Of a stretch of DNA of 64,000 bases, positions 44,800 through 55,866 are shown piece by piece. Every line of letters begins with the position of its first letter. Position 1 is the first letter of the stretch. Origin of the DNA: Crocodylus rhombifer (lineage: Eukaryota > Chordata > Crocodylia > Crocodylidae); contig JAVSML010024003.1 of the NCBI GenBank assembly GCA_038503035.1, positions 1 to 64,000 on the forward strand. The letters are read 5' to 3'. Position numbers and translations under genes: made by a program. The notes under the pieces are model-generated. The model worked only from the letters and a program-made list of their open reading frames with translations. It did no database searches and was not told the DNA's origin.

Positions 44800-44860
44800 A
44801 CAGCGATTTTCAACCGGGATGCTGTGAGATGCTTTCAAGAGTGGTGTGGGGAGTTAGCAC
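44800..44860. repeat. Possible hAT (Charlie-like) terminal fragment
   Basis: 'CAGCGATTTTCAACCGGGAT' and 'GAGATGCTTTCAAGAGTGGT' resemble the CAGTGGTTCTCAACC-type terminus of vertebrate hAT MITEs. Only one end is visible. Confidence 0.35.
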
Positions 44861-47610
44861 TGTTAAGTGTGCAAGCACAGCTCACTAGAGAAACCCAGAT
44901 TTCAATTAGCAATCTGTAGCGTTAAAAATCTCCTGGTCTCTTGAGTTCTTTGCAACAGAAAAATAGGTTTTTTTAAAAACTTTTCTGTAGTCCCAAAAGA
45001 AGAGAAAACCAAGAGCTGGCTTTTTCGGAGAGGTGTCTTGCGTCTACAAAGGTTGACAGCTGTTGTATGGGCATTGTGCATGTGGTGGGATGATTTCGGT
45101 GCCTAAATTCAGCATGCTGGCAGAGCCATTTGGACAAATATTCATTGCTAGGGAAGGGCCAACATTCCTGGGGCTGGTATTATGAGGCGGACGTCGGCGA
45201 GCCGCGTTACAATTGCTCTTTGCCCATGTTGACACTGGCCGGAGAAGCTGTTTGCCTTTTCCTAGCTGAGTGCTGTTCAAAGGCTGTTTGAATTCAGTGC
45301 ACACACTTTCTTCGTAATGTGGCTAGGTTTCTTCACACTGCATGCTGAACGCGATAAGGCTGTTTTGCAAACTTGTACTCACCCACTCAATGTGCAAACT
45401 TTTAATTTTGACAGGCAAGTGAAATGCCATTCTGTTTTCTTATGACTCAGTGTGGTTGAAGAATGGCAACTCTTTTGTGCTTGGGTTGGGTCATCTTTAT
45501 TTTTTCTTTCTTTCCATCTGTCTGTGTTTTGTTTGTTTTTGTTTCGTTTTTTTTTTTGCAAGGACATTTAAGTCTGAAAATGAAGCTTGAAAGCAGCAAG
45601 GTAACGGAAACCATTTTCGATAGGAAGCAGCATCTCGTGCGTTGCTCAGGATGCATTGTCTGTTTGCGTGGACCAATAGAGTTTGCTCTTGTGAGACGGG
45701 AAAGCTGAATCTAAGGCATCACGAGTTCTCCCTCTTGCCTGTGCAATGGTAGGGGGACCTTGCCCATAAGTACTGAAGGCAAATAGAGCTGCTCTACCCG
45801 CTCCAGCGTGTATGCAGGCCTGTCGCAATTCCTACTGCTCCCCGTTGCCGCTCTCGGTGCGGTTGTGATAACACGGTGCCACTTTTTTGGTTGTCCGTAA
45901 CATGGGATAGCAGGGTAACACAGTAGTATCACAAGCAACAATAAATGCATGGCCCAGAAACATTTGGGAACAGCTTTTTAAGAGCATCTAATGAAAAGGG
46001 ATATGCATTATGCAAGGATCGCTGTTCTGTCGTGGTGGGGAGATGGGTTACGACAATATGGTTCTGCCTGGGGTACGTGGGCCCCTTTACCGGTCAGGGC
46101 TCTGGTTACGTAACAATGATTAGCAATTATATTGCAGCTCTCATTAACTTAAGCAGGTTGCTTTGTCTTTGTGCAAGTCTGAGCTGGGCTGTCGCGGCTG
46201 GCGTGGTACAATGTTATAAAACGATCCCTGAGCAAAGCAGTTTTACTAATGTTGTCAAGCCCTGGTGCTTGCGGCCTTCTACCTCTGTCCCCTGAAGTAG
46301 AAATTATTTGCTGGGTACGAGGCAGGATTTCTGTGCAGCGGCTCCTCATCGCGTCCACCTGTCCACAGTTGTTGGCCCAGAATTGGGATTTGGAGATGCT
46401 CCATAATTATGTATGTCAGGATCAGCATTTCAGTGCCTCTTTGCCGTGTGGGTTTGAACGCAGCTTGCTTAATTAAGTATGGGCGATGTATGGGTCAAGT
46501 TATGGGCGATGTTTTGGAGCATGCAGGGAGAAAGCATAGGACTCTGGGTTGTGGTGGACCTTTCGAATTGTTTTTGATTACTCTTGAGATCGTACCAGGA
46601 AGCAAATCCAATTCAAAACATGGGGTTTGGTGGCCAGGACTGGGCAGGCACTCCTAGAAGTGTTTGGGTAGTTTATTTGTGTTCTCATGTTCATTTAATC
46701 ATAAGTCTACAGTAAAGAGCTCAGAGGTTTTTTCTTCTTCCCCCAGTGGTAAAAATTCTGATGTGGGAGAAGGTGCAGGATCCTGTCTACACCTGCATTG
46801 TGCTAAAGAAAGGCTTGCATTGATCCATCTTGATTTTTATACAGAGTTTATCAGAATATATGGATCTTGACTTTGGCTGGTGCCGTATAAGCTGGATCCA
46901 ACTGCCTGGTAGATTAAGGATGATAAGGTCAGTGAGCTACTGGACTCTCAAGGGGCTGAAGTCAAGGGCTGATTAAGGTAATCAACTTTATCTGCTGACT
47001 TGAGATTGTTATCTGCAGCTCTTAGGGTTTTTTTCTCCTTTGTATTGGGGCTTCTTCCCATACAGATTCTTAGCTGGGCATTTCCCCTGCTTTTATAGTA
47101 TTATAACTTGTCTGTAGTGGTCACAGAGTAATCCTGCTCCGCGAAATATCAGCGCTCTTGGTACCGAGGGCAGATTTGCTGTCGAGTAGGTGTGTATGTA
47201 TACATACGGCCATTGGGATTTTACCATGGGAGACCTATCTTAAATAAAGAGCGCTAATGCAAGAACAACTCCAGCTCTTTGGCTGCAGCCTGAGACTAGA
47301 CTGGAGTCTCTTGCACTGTTAGAGGTGCCAGCAGAAAAAGTAGGACTGTCTCATCCATGGGGCACAGACACTGGCACCCAGCCGGAGAAGCAGTACGGTT
47401 TAGCGGTGCAGCGCTGTCTTCCCTGCAAAGTTAAATTGAGGATTACCCTGAATTCAAGCCCTAACCATGCATAAACCCTTCCCTTGGGTTGGCTGGCTCA
47501 TCACTTGGTTACCGTTTTGGTTAAGAAATCTAGTTTTTTATAGAATTAAAAATTAATGTAATTAAAAATAATTAACTAATAGTTTTTAATAGAAGTCTAG
47601 TCTAGTTTTT
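44861..47610. other. Presumed intronic sequence, no recognised element
   Basis: AT-rich, many short overlapping ORFs without family signature; no exon evidence. A TTTTATTTATTTATTTAG tetranucleotide run lies just upstream near 44,457-44,475. Confidence 0.4.
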
Positions 47611-47616
47611 CTCCAG

Positions 47617-47649
47617 CGATCCATTCATCTGTGCAGCTTGAATGGATCG
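47617..47649. repeat. 11-bp perfect inverted repeat (hairpin)
   Basis: CGATCCATTCA and TGAATGGATCG are perfect reverse complements around an 11-base loop. Nearby palindromes GAGTAACTC (twice) and GTGTGGACACAC extend the structured area to about 47,710. Confidence 0.75.
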
Positions 47650-47710
47650 ACTACACACCAAGTTGAGTAACTCTGTGTGGACACACTTATTAAGGAGTAA
47701 CTCCGTCCCT

Positions 47711-50700
47711 AGGCAAGTACCAAGACCATTTCACCTGGATGCTGTATGTAACTCAGAATGTATTGCTTGACTAACTTGGTGTAAAAAGGGAGAAAGAGAT
47801 GCAATTCCAAGGTGCGGAGTAGAAAACTTGGGGATTCATGAGACAAGGTTCTGCCTGGATCCAGCTTCGGTCACTGTCTTACAAGAAAACTAGCACGATG
47901 AAATCTTTTAGTCTGATAACCCAGGACTCTGAGTTGCGCATTAAAAAAGTGTGGCGGGGAAGAGAGGCAGGGGGATTTCGGGGATCTCGTTGCATCCAAA
48001 TACAAAGTGCCCTTGGAGGGGAGTCTGACTTGACATGCAAGAGGTGAGAAATGATGGTGCTCTCAGTGTCCAAATGATGGAGGGGCAAAGGAGATGGGAG
48101 AGGATGGGCTAATCTGTCTGTTGGACTAATAGGGTTACTCTGACTGCCTGTAGGGTTGCTAACCTTGTTTGTGTGTCTGGTTGTACCGCGCATGGTTTGA
48201 GCTGAGCCTGCTCCCAGGGTCTAGATGGCCAATTTTCTTCCGCAGCAGAATATGGTTTTCTGAGCCTGTGGGATGGAGAGGCTAGGAGTCTCGGCTAGAG
48301 CCAGGACCACAGCTTTCTGCGAGTGCCACAGAGGCCTTTAACAGCATAAAGCACCAAGACTGGGCACGCGAGTTGTAGAAAATGTCACCGTAGCAGAGGA
48401 TAAATCCCTTTGGAAGTCTGGTTTATGCATTGTGCCCGGGGAATATTTCTCCGAAAAAGAAACTGCTTCCCATTTGCTGCCCTCCCTTCTGAATATTTGC
48501 ACAAGGAGGAGGCATGGAAACAGAGGGCTTCATTTCCGTAGGCTGGCAAACAGATTGCTTTTAAATCCAGTTCATTCTCCACCTGTTGATACTGTGCATT
48601 ATTTCGGCTTTCTTTTAATGAGCCCAGCTGTTGTGGTCGGATGCTTTCCTTGGGTGCCTGAAGTCAAGGCTGCAAATTAATACTTGGGCGTGCAGACCAA
48701 GTGCCTTCATTTCCACAGGTGCAGAGGAGCTTGCAGCCACCCTTGAGGTTTTGAGAGTTTGGATTTGCTGAAAACCATTGGACTTGGCTGTTAAACATAC
48801 AGGAAGCAAAGAAGATAAGTTCATTGACCCCCTGGTGAAATTTCAAGTTGTATGTTAGGAAAAAAACCTAATTTTTTCCATCTTGGGCACTTTAAAAATG
48901 GTCAGATCGTGGTTCAGATCGCAGTAGGTAGGTTTTTTGTTGTGGTTCAAGTCCCATTCGGAAGGATTTAACAATAGCTCGAACTATACTTTGTTTTAGT
49001 TTTCTTTTGGGAACATGACTCTAGGTTGGAAGGAGGCGTACAATTGTAACTGGCCCTGCCTGCTGGCATACATCAAATTGGCTTGTTTGCTGAACAGGCT
49101 TTCAGTTTTCGGCCTTGTCGATAGTGATGCTGGAGAGAATGTGTTTAGGTCAGTTGGGTTTTTTTGTGAACCTGCTCTTTTGTTCAAGGACGCAGCATTC
49201 ATGGGGAACAAAAAGCCTATTGAGAGGGTCTGCCTGCAGAAAGATAAACTGGGTTTAAAAAACCCCATTGCTACAGTTCAGTTCTTTTTTTGTTTGTTGG
49301 GGGGGGGAGGGGGGGTTAGGATCACTTTGCCATTTTTTCCATTTTAGTTTGCCTTTGTGCTCTTGAGGCTTCCTGCAAATGTTGAGACTTGCAGTTGCCT
49401 TTGGAGGCGGTGGGTCTGAGTCTTGTTTTAGCCCAGGTGAGTTGAAGCGACGTGCCCAAGGGCAGCCAGGGAGAAGTAGATGTGGGAAAACCGTCCAGCT
49501 AGCCCGATTCCCAGCTTCCTGCAGCAAACTGTTCGATGTAGCTGGTGGGTTTTTAAGTACACTGATTTATAGTTGCTCTTGCAAGCCCCACACTGCGAAC
49601 CAGGGTTGCTCCTCCGCAGCAGTTTCTGTCCCTGAGTTGGATCTCAATCTGCAGATCTAAGTACAGTTGAAGAGGCGGACTTTTCCCCCCGTCCTATCTC
49701 GCTGGGTAATCAGCTGAGTTGCATTTGACGTCGGCTCTTGGGTTGAAACTCTGCTCCTTCTCAGATGATAAATTCTTGCTCGTGGGACCTGCTTATTCTG
49801 GCAGCACCATTTTACCTGCCTGCCGGGCAGGCTTCCTCGTTTGCATACCACGGGGAAGAGCCCTTGTAGCAAGCAGGAAGGGGGCTGTGATCGCTTTGAG
49901 CTTTTCCTGTTCCCGGGACCTGTAGTTTGGAGTCTCGTCTTGCAACAGCGTCATTTAGGGGTGTCTGAATAAAGAACCTTTAAAGAGCAATTGAGTAAAG
50001 TATATTTAAACGAAGGCTTCCTGTCTTTGAAAAGGCATTTGGGAGGTACCTGTGCACGGAGGAGGGATGGGGTTCTTGCTGCCAGTCTCTTGTTTCTGGG
50101 AGGCATGGCACCATGAAGAGGGAGGCTTGTAATGAGCAGGGGTTTTGGGTGCCTTTCTAAACGGTTCGGGCTGCCCTGTGCTGAGCAGCTGGACATGCCT
50201 CTTCCAGGAGTCACAACAGCCTTGAGACATGCAAGGTGCCGGCTTGAAGTACCAGACTCGCTCTGAAGTATTAGATTTGGTCTGACGGATAGATTGAGAT
50301 CAGATATTGAGCACGCCGCATTGATCATTACCAATACTACAGGCTCGTTGGATGGGTTGCATTATTGCAGCAGCTTTATTCTTGTGATTTGAGCATCCCG
50401 TTGACTATGCTGCGTGGGCTGAAGGAACAATTGTGTTCACCGCATTGCTTCAGATGTGTTAAACTGAGGGGGAGTTTAATTTCCATCTGCAACCTTTCAC
50501 TACCCATTGTGTTTTCTCTGGTCCTAGGCAAAATGGGTGGCAGTGCACAAATAAACATGAAGTTCATGTTGGGCTGGGTTTCTTTGAAAGGTCACTTATT
50601 ATGATATCATAAAGTCGTTGCTTGGGTAAATCATTGCAGGGAAAGAAGTGGCATTAGACCTGACTGGCAAAACCCAGCTGAACCCTTTAGCCGGCTGCTT

Positions 50701-50910
50701 GGAGCCCTGCTTTACTAGCCAGGTTTGCAAACCCCTGGGTGCTGCCTGGCACCCTTGCACAGAATTGGTGACAACTTCCAAACACCCAGGATAGAAAATT
50801 AAAGTTCCCACAGGCATTGTTACCTGTCTGCAGCGTGCTTCCGTGTTAAGGCATGGAGGTGTGGCCAAAAAAAATAGCTCAGCCGTGTCCAGCCAAGGGA
50901 TAGGGACATG
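47711..50910. other. Presumed intronic sequence, no recognised element
   Basis: No exon or named repeat. It contains a G-run (about 49,299-49,317) capable of forming a G-quadruplex. Confidence 0.4.
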
Positions 50911-50919
50911 AATATTTTG

Positions 50920-50946
50920 TGTTTTGTTTTGTTTTGTTTTGTTTTA
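50920..50946. repeat. TTTTG pentanucleotide run
   Basis: About five consecutive TTTTG units. Confidence 0.85.
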
Positions 50947-51129
50947 ATTCAGCTGCAATGAGCAGCTTTCTGGCATGAATTTTCTTCGCGTGTGCAAGCG
51001 AGGGTGCTTTGTTGCTCTCACGTGAAACTCGAGGAGACGTGCCCTTGTGCTTATTTGCATGCGTAGGTCACGCGGTCTACTCCGATTGTGTAAGCCTCGG
51101 GGGTTTGTACGTCCCAGAGGGCCGTCTTG

Positions 51130-51310
51130 TGTGCAGCAGCGGAATATGCAAACTCCGCGGTGTCCCAGATAAGGGAGCTGGCGTGCGGATTCGGTCTGAG
51201 CGCCCGCCCGCCGATGCCGAGTCCGGCCGCTGACTTCCGTTTCGCTTCCTGGCGCTTCGGGATTCTCCTGGAGTAGCGTGGTTGAGCATGAGCTGCTGCT
51301 GGACTGTGAG
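51130..51310 (+). promoter_or_regulatory. Small isolated CpG cluster, possible alternative promoter/first exon
   Basis: A short stretch dense in CpG (GCGCCCGCCCGCCGATGCCG and neighbours) stands in AT-rich sequence. An ATG-started 6-codon segment near 51,288 runs into GGACT|GTGAGTAC, a near-consensus donor. This would fit an alternative first exon of the gene starting at 34.3 kb, but no conservation can be shown here. Confidence 0.3.
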
Positions 51311-52579
51311 TACTTTCTGGCATGGCAATTCTCACTCCATTTTTTTGAATCTCCATACATTGCTTGCTTCTTTCTGGGCAGAGAAATACAGGGTTTCCTC
51401 TTGTGCCTCAGTGTAATATGAAGTGTAACCAACACTTTCTGGAGGGTGTGGCAAGGCCTTATTTGCACACTGGCTCTTTTCGTGATCTGGCCGTTTTGGC
51501 TTCTCCTTGCCTGCTATACTGCATATCCGTAGTGGTATCGATTGCATCTGGGGTAAAAGAAAATCTAGGCGACTCTCTCTGCTCTGTTTCTGCTGCAGTC
51601 AGAAGTGGAGAATTGTGGGTTTGCTTCTACATGGTGCCATCCTGTGCACGAGAGCTGGCTGACCTGGTTCCCAGGACGTGGCAAGCCTGGCGTGTGTAGA
51701 CACTAAGCACCGCCTGGCAAGCAGAGTTGATCACTCTGTCCTTCGCTTAGAAGCCACTTGTTAACGAAATACCGTGCCTGGATGCAAACGGTTTGGAGCG
51801 GACTCTGCTAATGCTTAGGGAAAATCAGATGATAAGGTTGTAAAAGAGGCAACGTGCCGTGCTCTGCTGCCATTACTGGGTTATGCAGAGTGAACATCTT
51901 GCTATCCTGGAAGTGGCACGGGGTAGGGGTGCTTGGGAACCGCAGCCTGTTTGCAATGCTCTGACAATTTTGGCTGAACTAAGTCTCAACACAGGCAGCC
52001 AGCTTGACGTGGTCTGAGGGCGGGAATGGAACAATTTTGGAGTGGAAACTGTGGTTTCAGATAAAATGGTCTATCCAGTCATCACTTGAGAGCCAGTGCC
52101 ACGGCATTCGGATGTGTACCCAGCCACTGTATTTTCACTGAGTTTGACGAACATGGAAACCACAAAACTGAGGCTAGTGTGGTTTGTGCAAGTTACCCCA
52201 GAAGTAAATATGCAGCCCTCTTATTATGCACACGTTGGGTGCACGCTGTCGTGTCATGCAGGAGTGCACAGGACGTAGCCCACACGATCCTGAAGCACAG
52301 CTGAGTAATAGGAGGTTGTGGATGGATGTACAGCTGCAGATTTTCATTGCTGGTGTCATCAAACCAAGACATTTCTTGCATATGGAGGCAGACGAAAGGG
52401 TGAGTAAACACTGGGGTTGTGAGTGCAGTTTCCAAAGTACGCATGCACATAAAACTGATTTTTGGCAATTCGAATGCAGCCTTCAGGTTCCTGGTGAGCT
52501 GTGTGTGCGATCACCCTGTTTCAAAGGCAAAAGGTTCCTTCCGAAATGGCAGATCTTGCCTTTGTTCCAGTGACAGACA

Positions 52580-52643
52580 AGGTTCTTGGTTAAAATGTGC
52601 TGTCTTCTATTAGACCAATTAAATTGCTGGAAAAATTGTTCTT
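52580..52643 (-). mobile_element. PLE 3' tail, distal half split off by a CR1
   Basis: Reverse tail: TTCTTCTATTAGACCAATTA ... GGAAAAATTGTTCTTT. It stops where the CR1 3' end begins. The remainder resumes at about 53,513 with GCAAGCTTTTGAGC. Confidence 0.75.
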
Positions 52644-53512
52644 TCATAGATTTCATAGATTTCATAGACATTCGGGCTGGAAGGGACCTCGGGAGATCAT
52701 CGAGTCCAGCCCCCCGCCCAAAGGGCAGGAAGTCAGCTGGGGTCATAGGATCCCAGCAAGATAAGCACCCAATTTACTCTTGAAGGTGTTCAATGTAGGG
52801 GCGTGAACCACCTCCGCTGGCAGACTGCTCCAGACATTGGGGGCTCGGACAGGAAAGGAATTCTTCCTTATGTCCGCCCTGAAATGGTCTTGCAGGAGTT
52901 TGTGACCGTTCGACCTCGTCATCCCTTGGGGCGCTCTGGTGAACAGACGTTCCCCCAGATCCTGGTGGTCACCCTGATAAACTTGTAGGTGGCCATCAGA
53001 TCACCCCTGAGCCTGCGCTTTTCCAGGCTAAAGAGTCCCATGGCTCTCAGCCTGTCATCGTAAGATCTGTTTTCCTGACCTCTGATCATGCGCGTGGCTC
53101 TCCTCTGGACTCTCTCCAGCTTCTCCACATCCTTTTTGAATTGTGGAGCCCAAAACTGGACGCAGGACTCCATCTGCGGCCTCGCCAAGGCCGAGTACAA
53201 GGGGAGAATGACGTCCCGGGATTTGCTCGAGAAGCATCTATGGATGCACGCCAGCGTTTTGGTCACTTTACTAGCCGCAGCATCGCATTGCAGGCTCATG
53301 TTCATCTTGTGGTCAATGATGACCCCCAAGTCTCTTTCTTCTGTAGTGCTAGCCAGCGTAGCACTGCCAAGCCTATAAGGATGCTGCAGGTTTTTCCTCC
53401 CAAGGTGGAGAACCTTGCATTTTTCGGTGTTAAACACCATCAGGTTCTCGTCTGCCCATTTGCTGAGCTTGTCCAGGTCAGCCTGGATCACCCGCTTATC
53501 TTCTGGCTTTGC
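52644..53512 (-). mobile_element. CR1 LINE, 5'-truncated, with a long intact ORF2 C-terminus
   Basis: The 3' end (+ coordinates from 52,644) has repeated TTTCATAGA units followed by GGGCTGGAAGGGACCTCGGG. A 190-codon open frame runs 53,491 to 52,919 on the - strand and encodes the CR1 reverse-transcriptase C-terminal segment. Landmarks are ADENLMVFNTEKCKVLHLGR, 'ERDLGVIIDHKMNMSLQCDA', ALARPQMESCVQFWAP and LFSLEKRRLRGDL. It is the least decayed CR1 here, hence the youngest, but lacks the endonuclease and the RT catalytic core. Confidence 0.92.
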
Positions 53513-54310
53513 AAGCTTTTGAGCACAAACACCCTTCTTTAGGCATAGGGAAAGTCTGCTCGTTTGTGCGCGCTCTCCTGGGTAGAACAGAAGCCACTAT
53601 GCAAAATGCACAATGAGAAAATGCAAATGTGTGGCGGAGGATTGGCAGCCATGGGAGAGGGTAGGTCTGAGACGGGTAGGTGGGGAGGGGAAGAAGAGTG
53701 GGGATATTGAACTGGTGATGGAGTGTAGCTTATAAAATGTAGAGAGGTTACCTGGGGTTATCAGATGACTGGCAGGTTATAATATGCCATAAATCCAATG
53801 TCTGTCTTTAGTCCGTGATTTTTTGTATCCAGACTTGTGAAGTGAAGTTCGTAGGCTTGTCTAAGAAAAGTGTTTTGTAGATATCCTTGGAGGATTAGAA
53901 CTGAGAGACTGGGGAGAGAGGGTTGTCTTGTGAGAAGCGTGTACCCACAGGTCACTGGGGACTTTTATTTGAGAGATTTCTGGTGTGCGTTCATTCTGGT
54001 ATACAGTTTTTTTTAGTTTTTCCTACATATTTTCCATCGGGGCATTCAGTGCACTGAATGAGATGTATAACATTTCTGGAGGTGCAGGTGTAAGATCCAG
54101 GAGGGGTGATGGGTCTGTTGTGGGGTGTAGTTATCGTGGGGGTGGTGGAGATGAGTTGGCAGGTTTTACATTTCTGATCCTGGCCTGGTCTGGATGCACT
54201 CGCTGCGTTTTGGACCATAGGAAGTTTTCTTCTGGGGATGAGGTTGGTGAGGTTCGGTGCTTGTTTAAAGGCTAGGATGGGTGTTGCAGGGATGCACTCG
54301 ACAGTTGAGT
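53513..54310 (-). pseudogene. Penelope-like element: GIY-YIG endonuclease remnant with 3'UTR and tail
   Basis: PLEs encode a reverse transcriptase joined to a C-terminal GIY-YIG endonuclease that nicks target DNA. Here only the endonuclease part survives. In the frame ending at 53,991 the linker PILAFKQAPNLTNLIP precedes a Cys-rich knuckle (CKTC) and the GIY-YIG half-motif NVIHLIQCTECPDGKYVGKT. The reading frame then breaks by a one-base shift, and a second frame continues with a further in-frame stop. A 3'UTR (about 53,560-53,760) and the tail with AAAGAAGGGTGTTTGTGC follow. The - strand order endonuclease, UTR, tail fits a PLE 3' end. No RT domain was found, so it cannot move on its own. 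Confidence 0.75.
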
Positions 54311-54654
54311 GCATCACTGAAACGGTTCCAGTAAAGCACTTAACATTAACTGGAAATGAAGGCAAGGGGGGGAAAACATCTGGCCTGTATTTCATGGGGC
54401 AGGGGAATACTTGCTGCAGCTGTAAATGAGAAAAATTACCTTTCTAAGATAAGCGTGCTGCATATGAAATTGCCTTTTCAGAATACAGTAAGGGGCAATT
54501 ATGTTCTGCTGGAATGGATCTTGTGCACTTGAACCTTGTCGAAAATACGATTTAAGGTGGGGGGGTGCTAGATCAAACTGGTGAGGGTGATCTAACTCCT
54601 TCAAACCCAGGTGAGCTGTCGTGCTGGTCAAGTTGAAAAGACTAGAGGGGTTTT

Positions 54655-54800
54655 GGGGGTGTTGGTTGTAGTTGTGTTGGTCTAAGGACAAGGCAGACAA
54701 GGTTTTTTGGGTAAATCAGGTATCTTTTATTAGGCTATTTAAATAGTTGGAAAAATTGTTCTTTGCAAGCGGTCAGGTACAAACACCTTCTTCAGAGGTG
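54655..54800 (-). mobile_element. PLE 3' tail upstream of the endonuclease remnant
   Basis: Reverse tail: TGTTGGTCTAAGGACAAGGC, TTTTGGGTAAATCAGGTATC, AAAAATTGTTCTTTGCAAGC, ACAAACACCTTCTTCAGAGG. It has the same orientation as the remnant at 53.5-54.3 kb, so tails bracket the coding part, as in PLE pseudo-LTR arrangements. Confidence 0.75.
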
Positions 54801-54867
54801 CAGTTGAATCCAGCCATTTCAGAAGCTGGGCTGATTTTTCTTTACCTATTTGCAACAGCACTTCTGT

Positions 54868-54985
54868 GACCTGAAGAAGCGTGTTTGTACCCGAAAGCTT
54901 GCCAAGAACAATTTTTCCAAGTATTTAGCTAGGCTAATAAAAGATGTATCACGTCTACCCAAAGACCCTTGTCTGCTTACAGGGG
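54868..54985 (+). mobile_element. PLE 3' tail, opposite orientation
   Basis: CTGAAGAAGCGTGTTTGTAC, CCGAAAGCTTGCCAAGAACA, AGCTAGGCTAATAAAAGATG, TACCCAAAGACCCTTGTCTG. It faces away from the tail at 54,655-54,800, giving a head-to-head inverted pair with a spacer of about 67 bp. Confidence 0.75.
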
Positions 54986-55687
54986 CTTTGGACGCTGGGT
55001 ATAAAATGCATCCGTGACATGTGATATGTGGGCTGGCCTGTGCATGCGGGTCAAGCTAGGGCAGTGGCATCAGAGGGCACCTCCAGGGATTTCTAGTACA
55101 GGAAATGCTGGGGGTAATGTGCTGAGTGACATTTTTCAATTGGTTTTTAGTGCATAGTTGGTGCAGTTAAAGTTAACTGGTCAGTGCTTTGATTTTTTGC
55201 ATAGATTATCCCTAACGATCCAGCAGGTGTGTACGTGGGAACTGATACCTCCGCGGTCCTGGTAGGAGTTCTGGTTCTGATGAGCTCTGCATACCTCCAG
55301 TTTCCCCGTGCTCTGACTTGATACTCCTTATTTCTGTGCGGTGCTATGCTCGGCTTTTAAACTGCTGCCTGCTGCCTTCGTTTTAGGAGTAGCAGCAAGT
55401 GGGACCTATAACCCTCGCCACCTCCGTCAGGTGGGTCGAGGACCGCGTTGGTACCGTGCTATGCAAGAGTGCGCCAAGTCATGTGGCTGCCCGAAGAGGT
55501 GGGATTTGAGCTTCCAAGCAAATCCTAGGAAGCCCTGCTTCCTGTGTTGCTGCAGTCTGCATTGTTGTTTGAGAAGATCGGGCTATTTTAGATGGGAGCG
55601 TGACATGTAAAAATCAGTATGTTATCTGGCTGCGTATTGATGTTGAATCTGAAATGGGGCGTGTTGGTCTTCATGTTTCAGGCATGC

Positions 55688-55866
55688 CAGTTGTAGCCGT
55701 GCTGGGCTGCAGGCAAAAGGAATCCGAACTCTTGGTAGAGATGATATCTTTTATTAGATCAACTAAATATTTGCAAAAAAGGGCAAATAAAGATTTTATT
55801 TATTTATTTTTTGCAAATATCTAGTTGGTTTAATAAAAGATATCACTTCTACGAAGAGTTCTGAGT
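55688..55866. mobile_element. Inverted pair of PLE tails (palindrome)
   Basis: A - strand tail (about 55,688-55,787; GATATCTTTTATTAGATCAA ... ATTTGCAAAAAA) and a + strand tail (about 55,808-55,866; TTTTTTGCAAATATCTAGTT ... AATAAAAGATATC) form arms of nearly 60 bp around a spacer of about 20 bp. Confidence 0.7.

Noticed and set aside
54391..54700. 102-codon frame on the - strand
   Set aside because: It begins inside the PLE tail and runs through unassigned PLE-flanking DNA; no domain is visible and it is separate from the endonuclease frame.
55341..55610. Cys-rich 89-codon frame with an apparent signal-like start
   Set aside because: No known family, no splice or promoter context, and it lies among PLE debris; the hydrophobic start is short and unconvincing.
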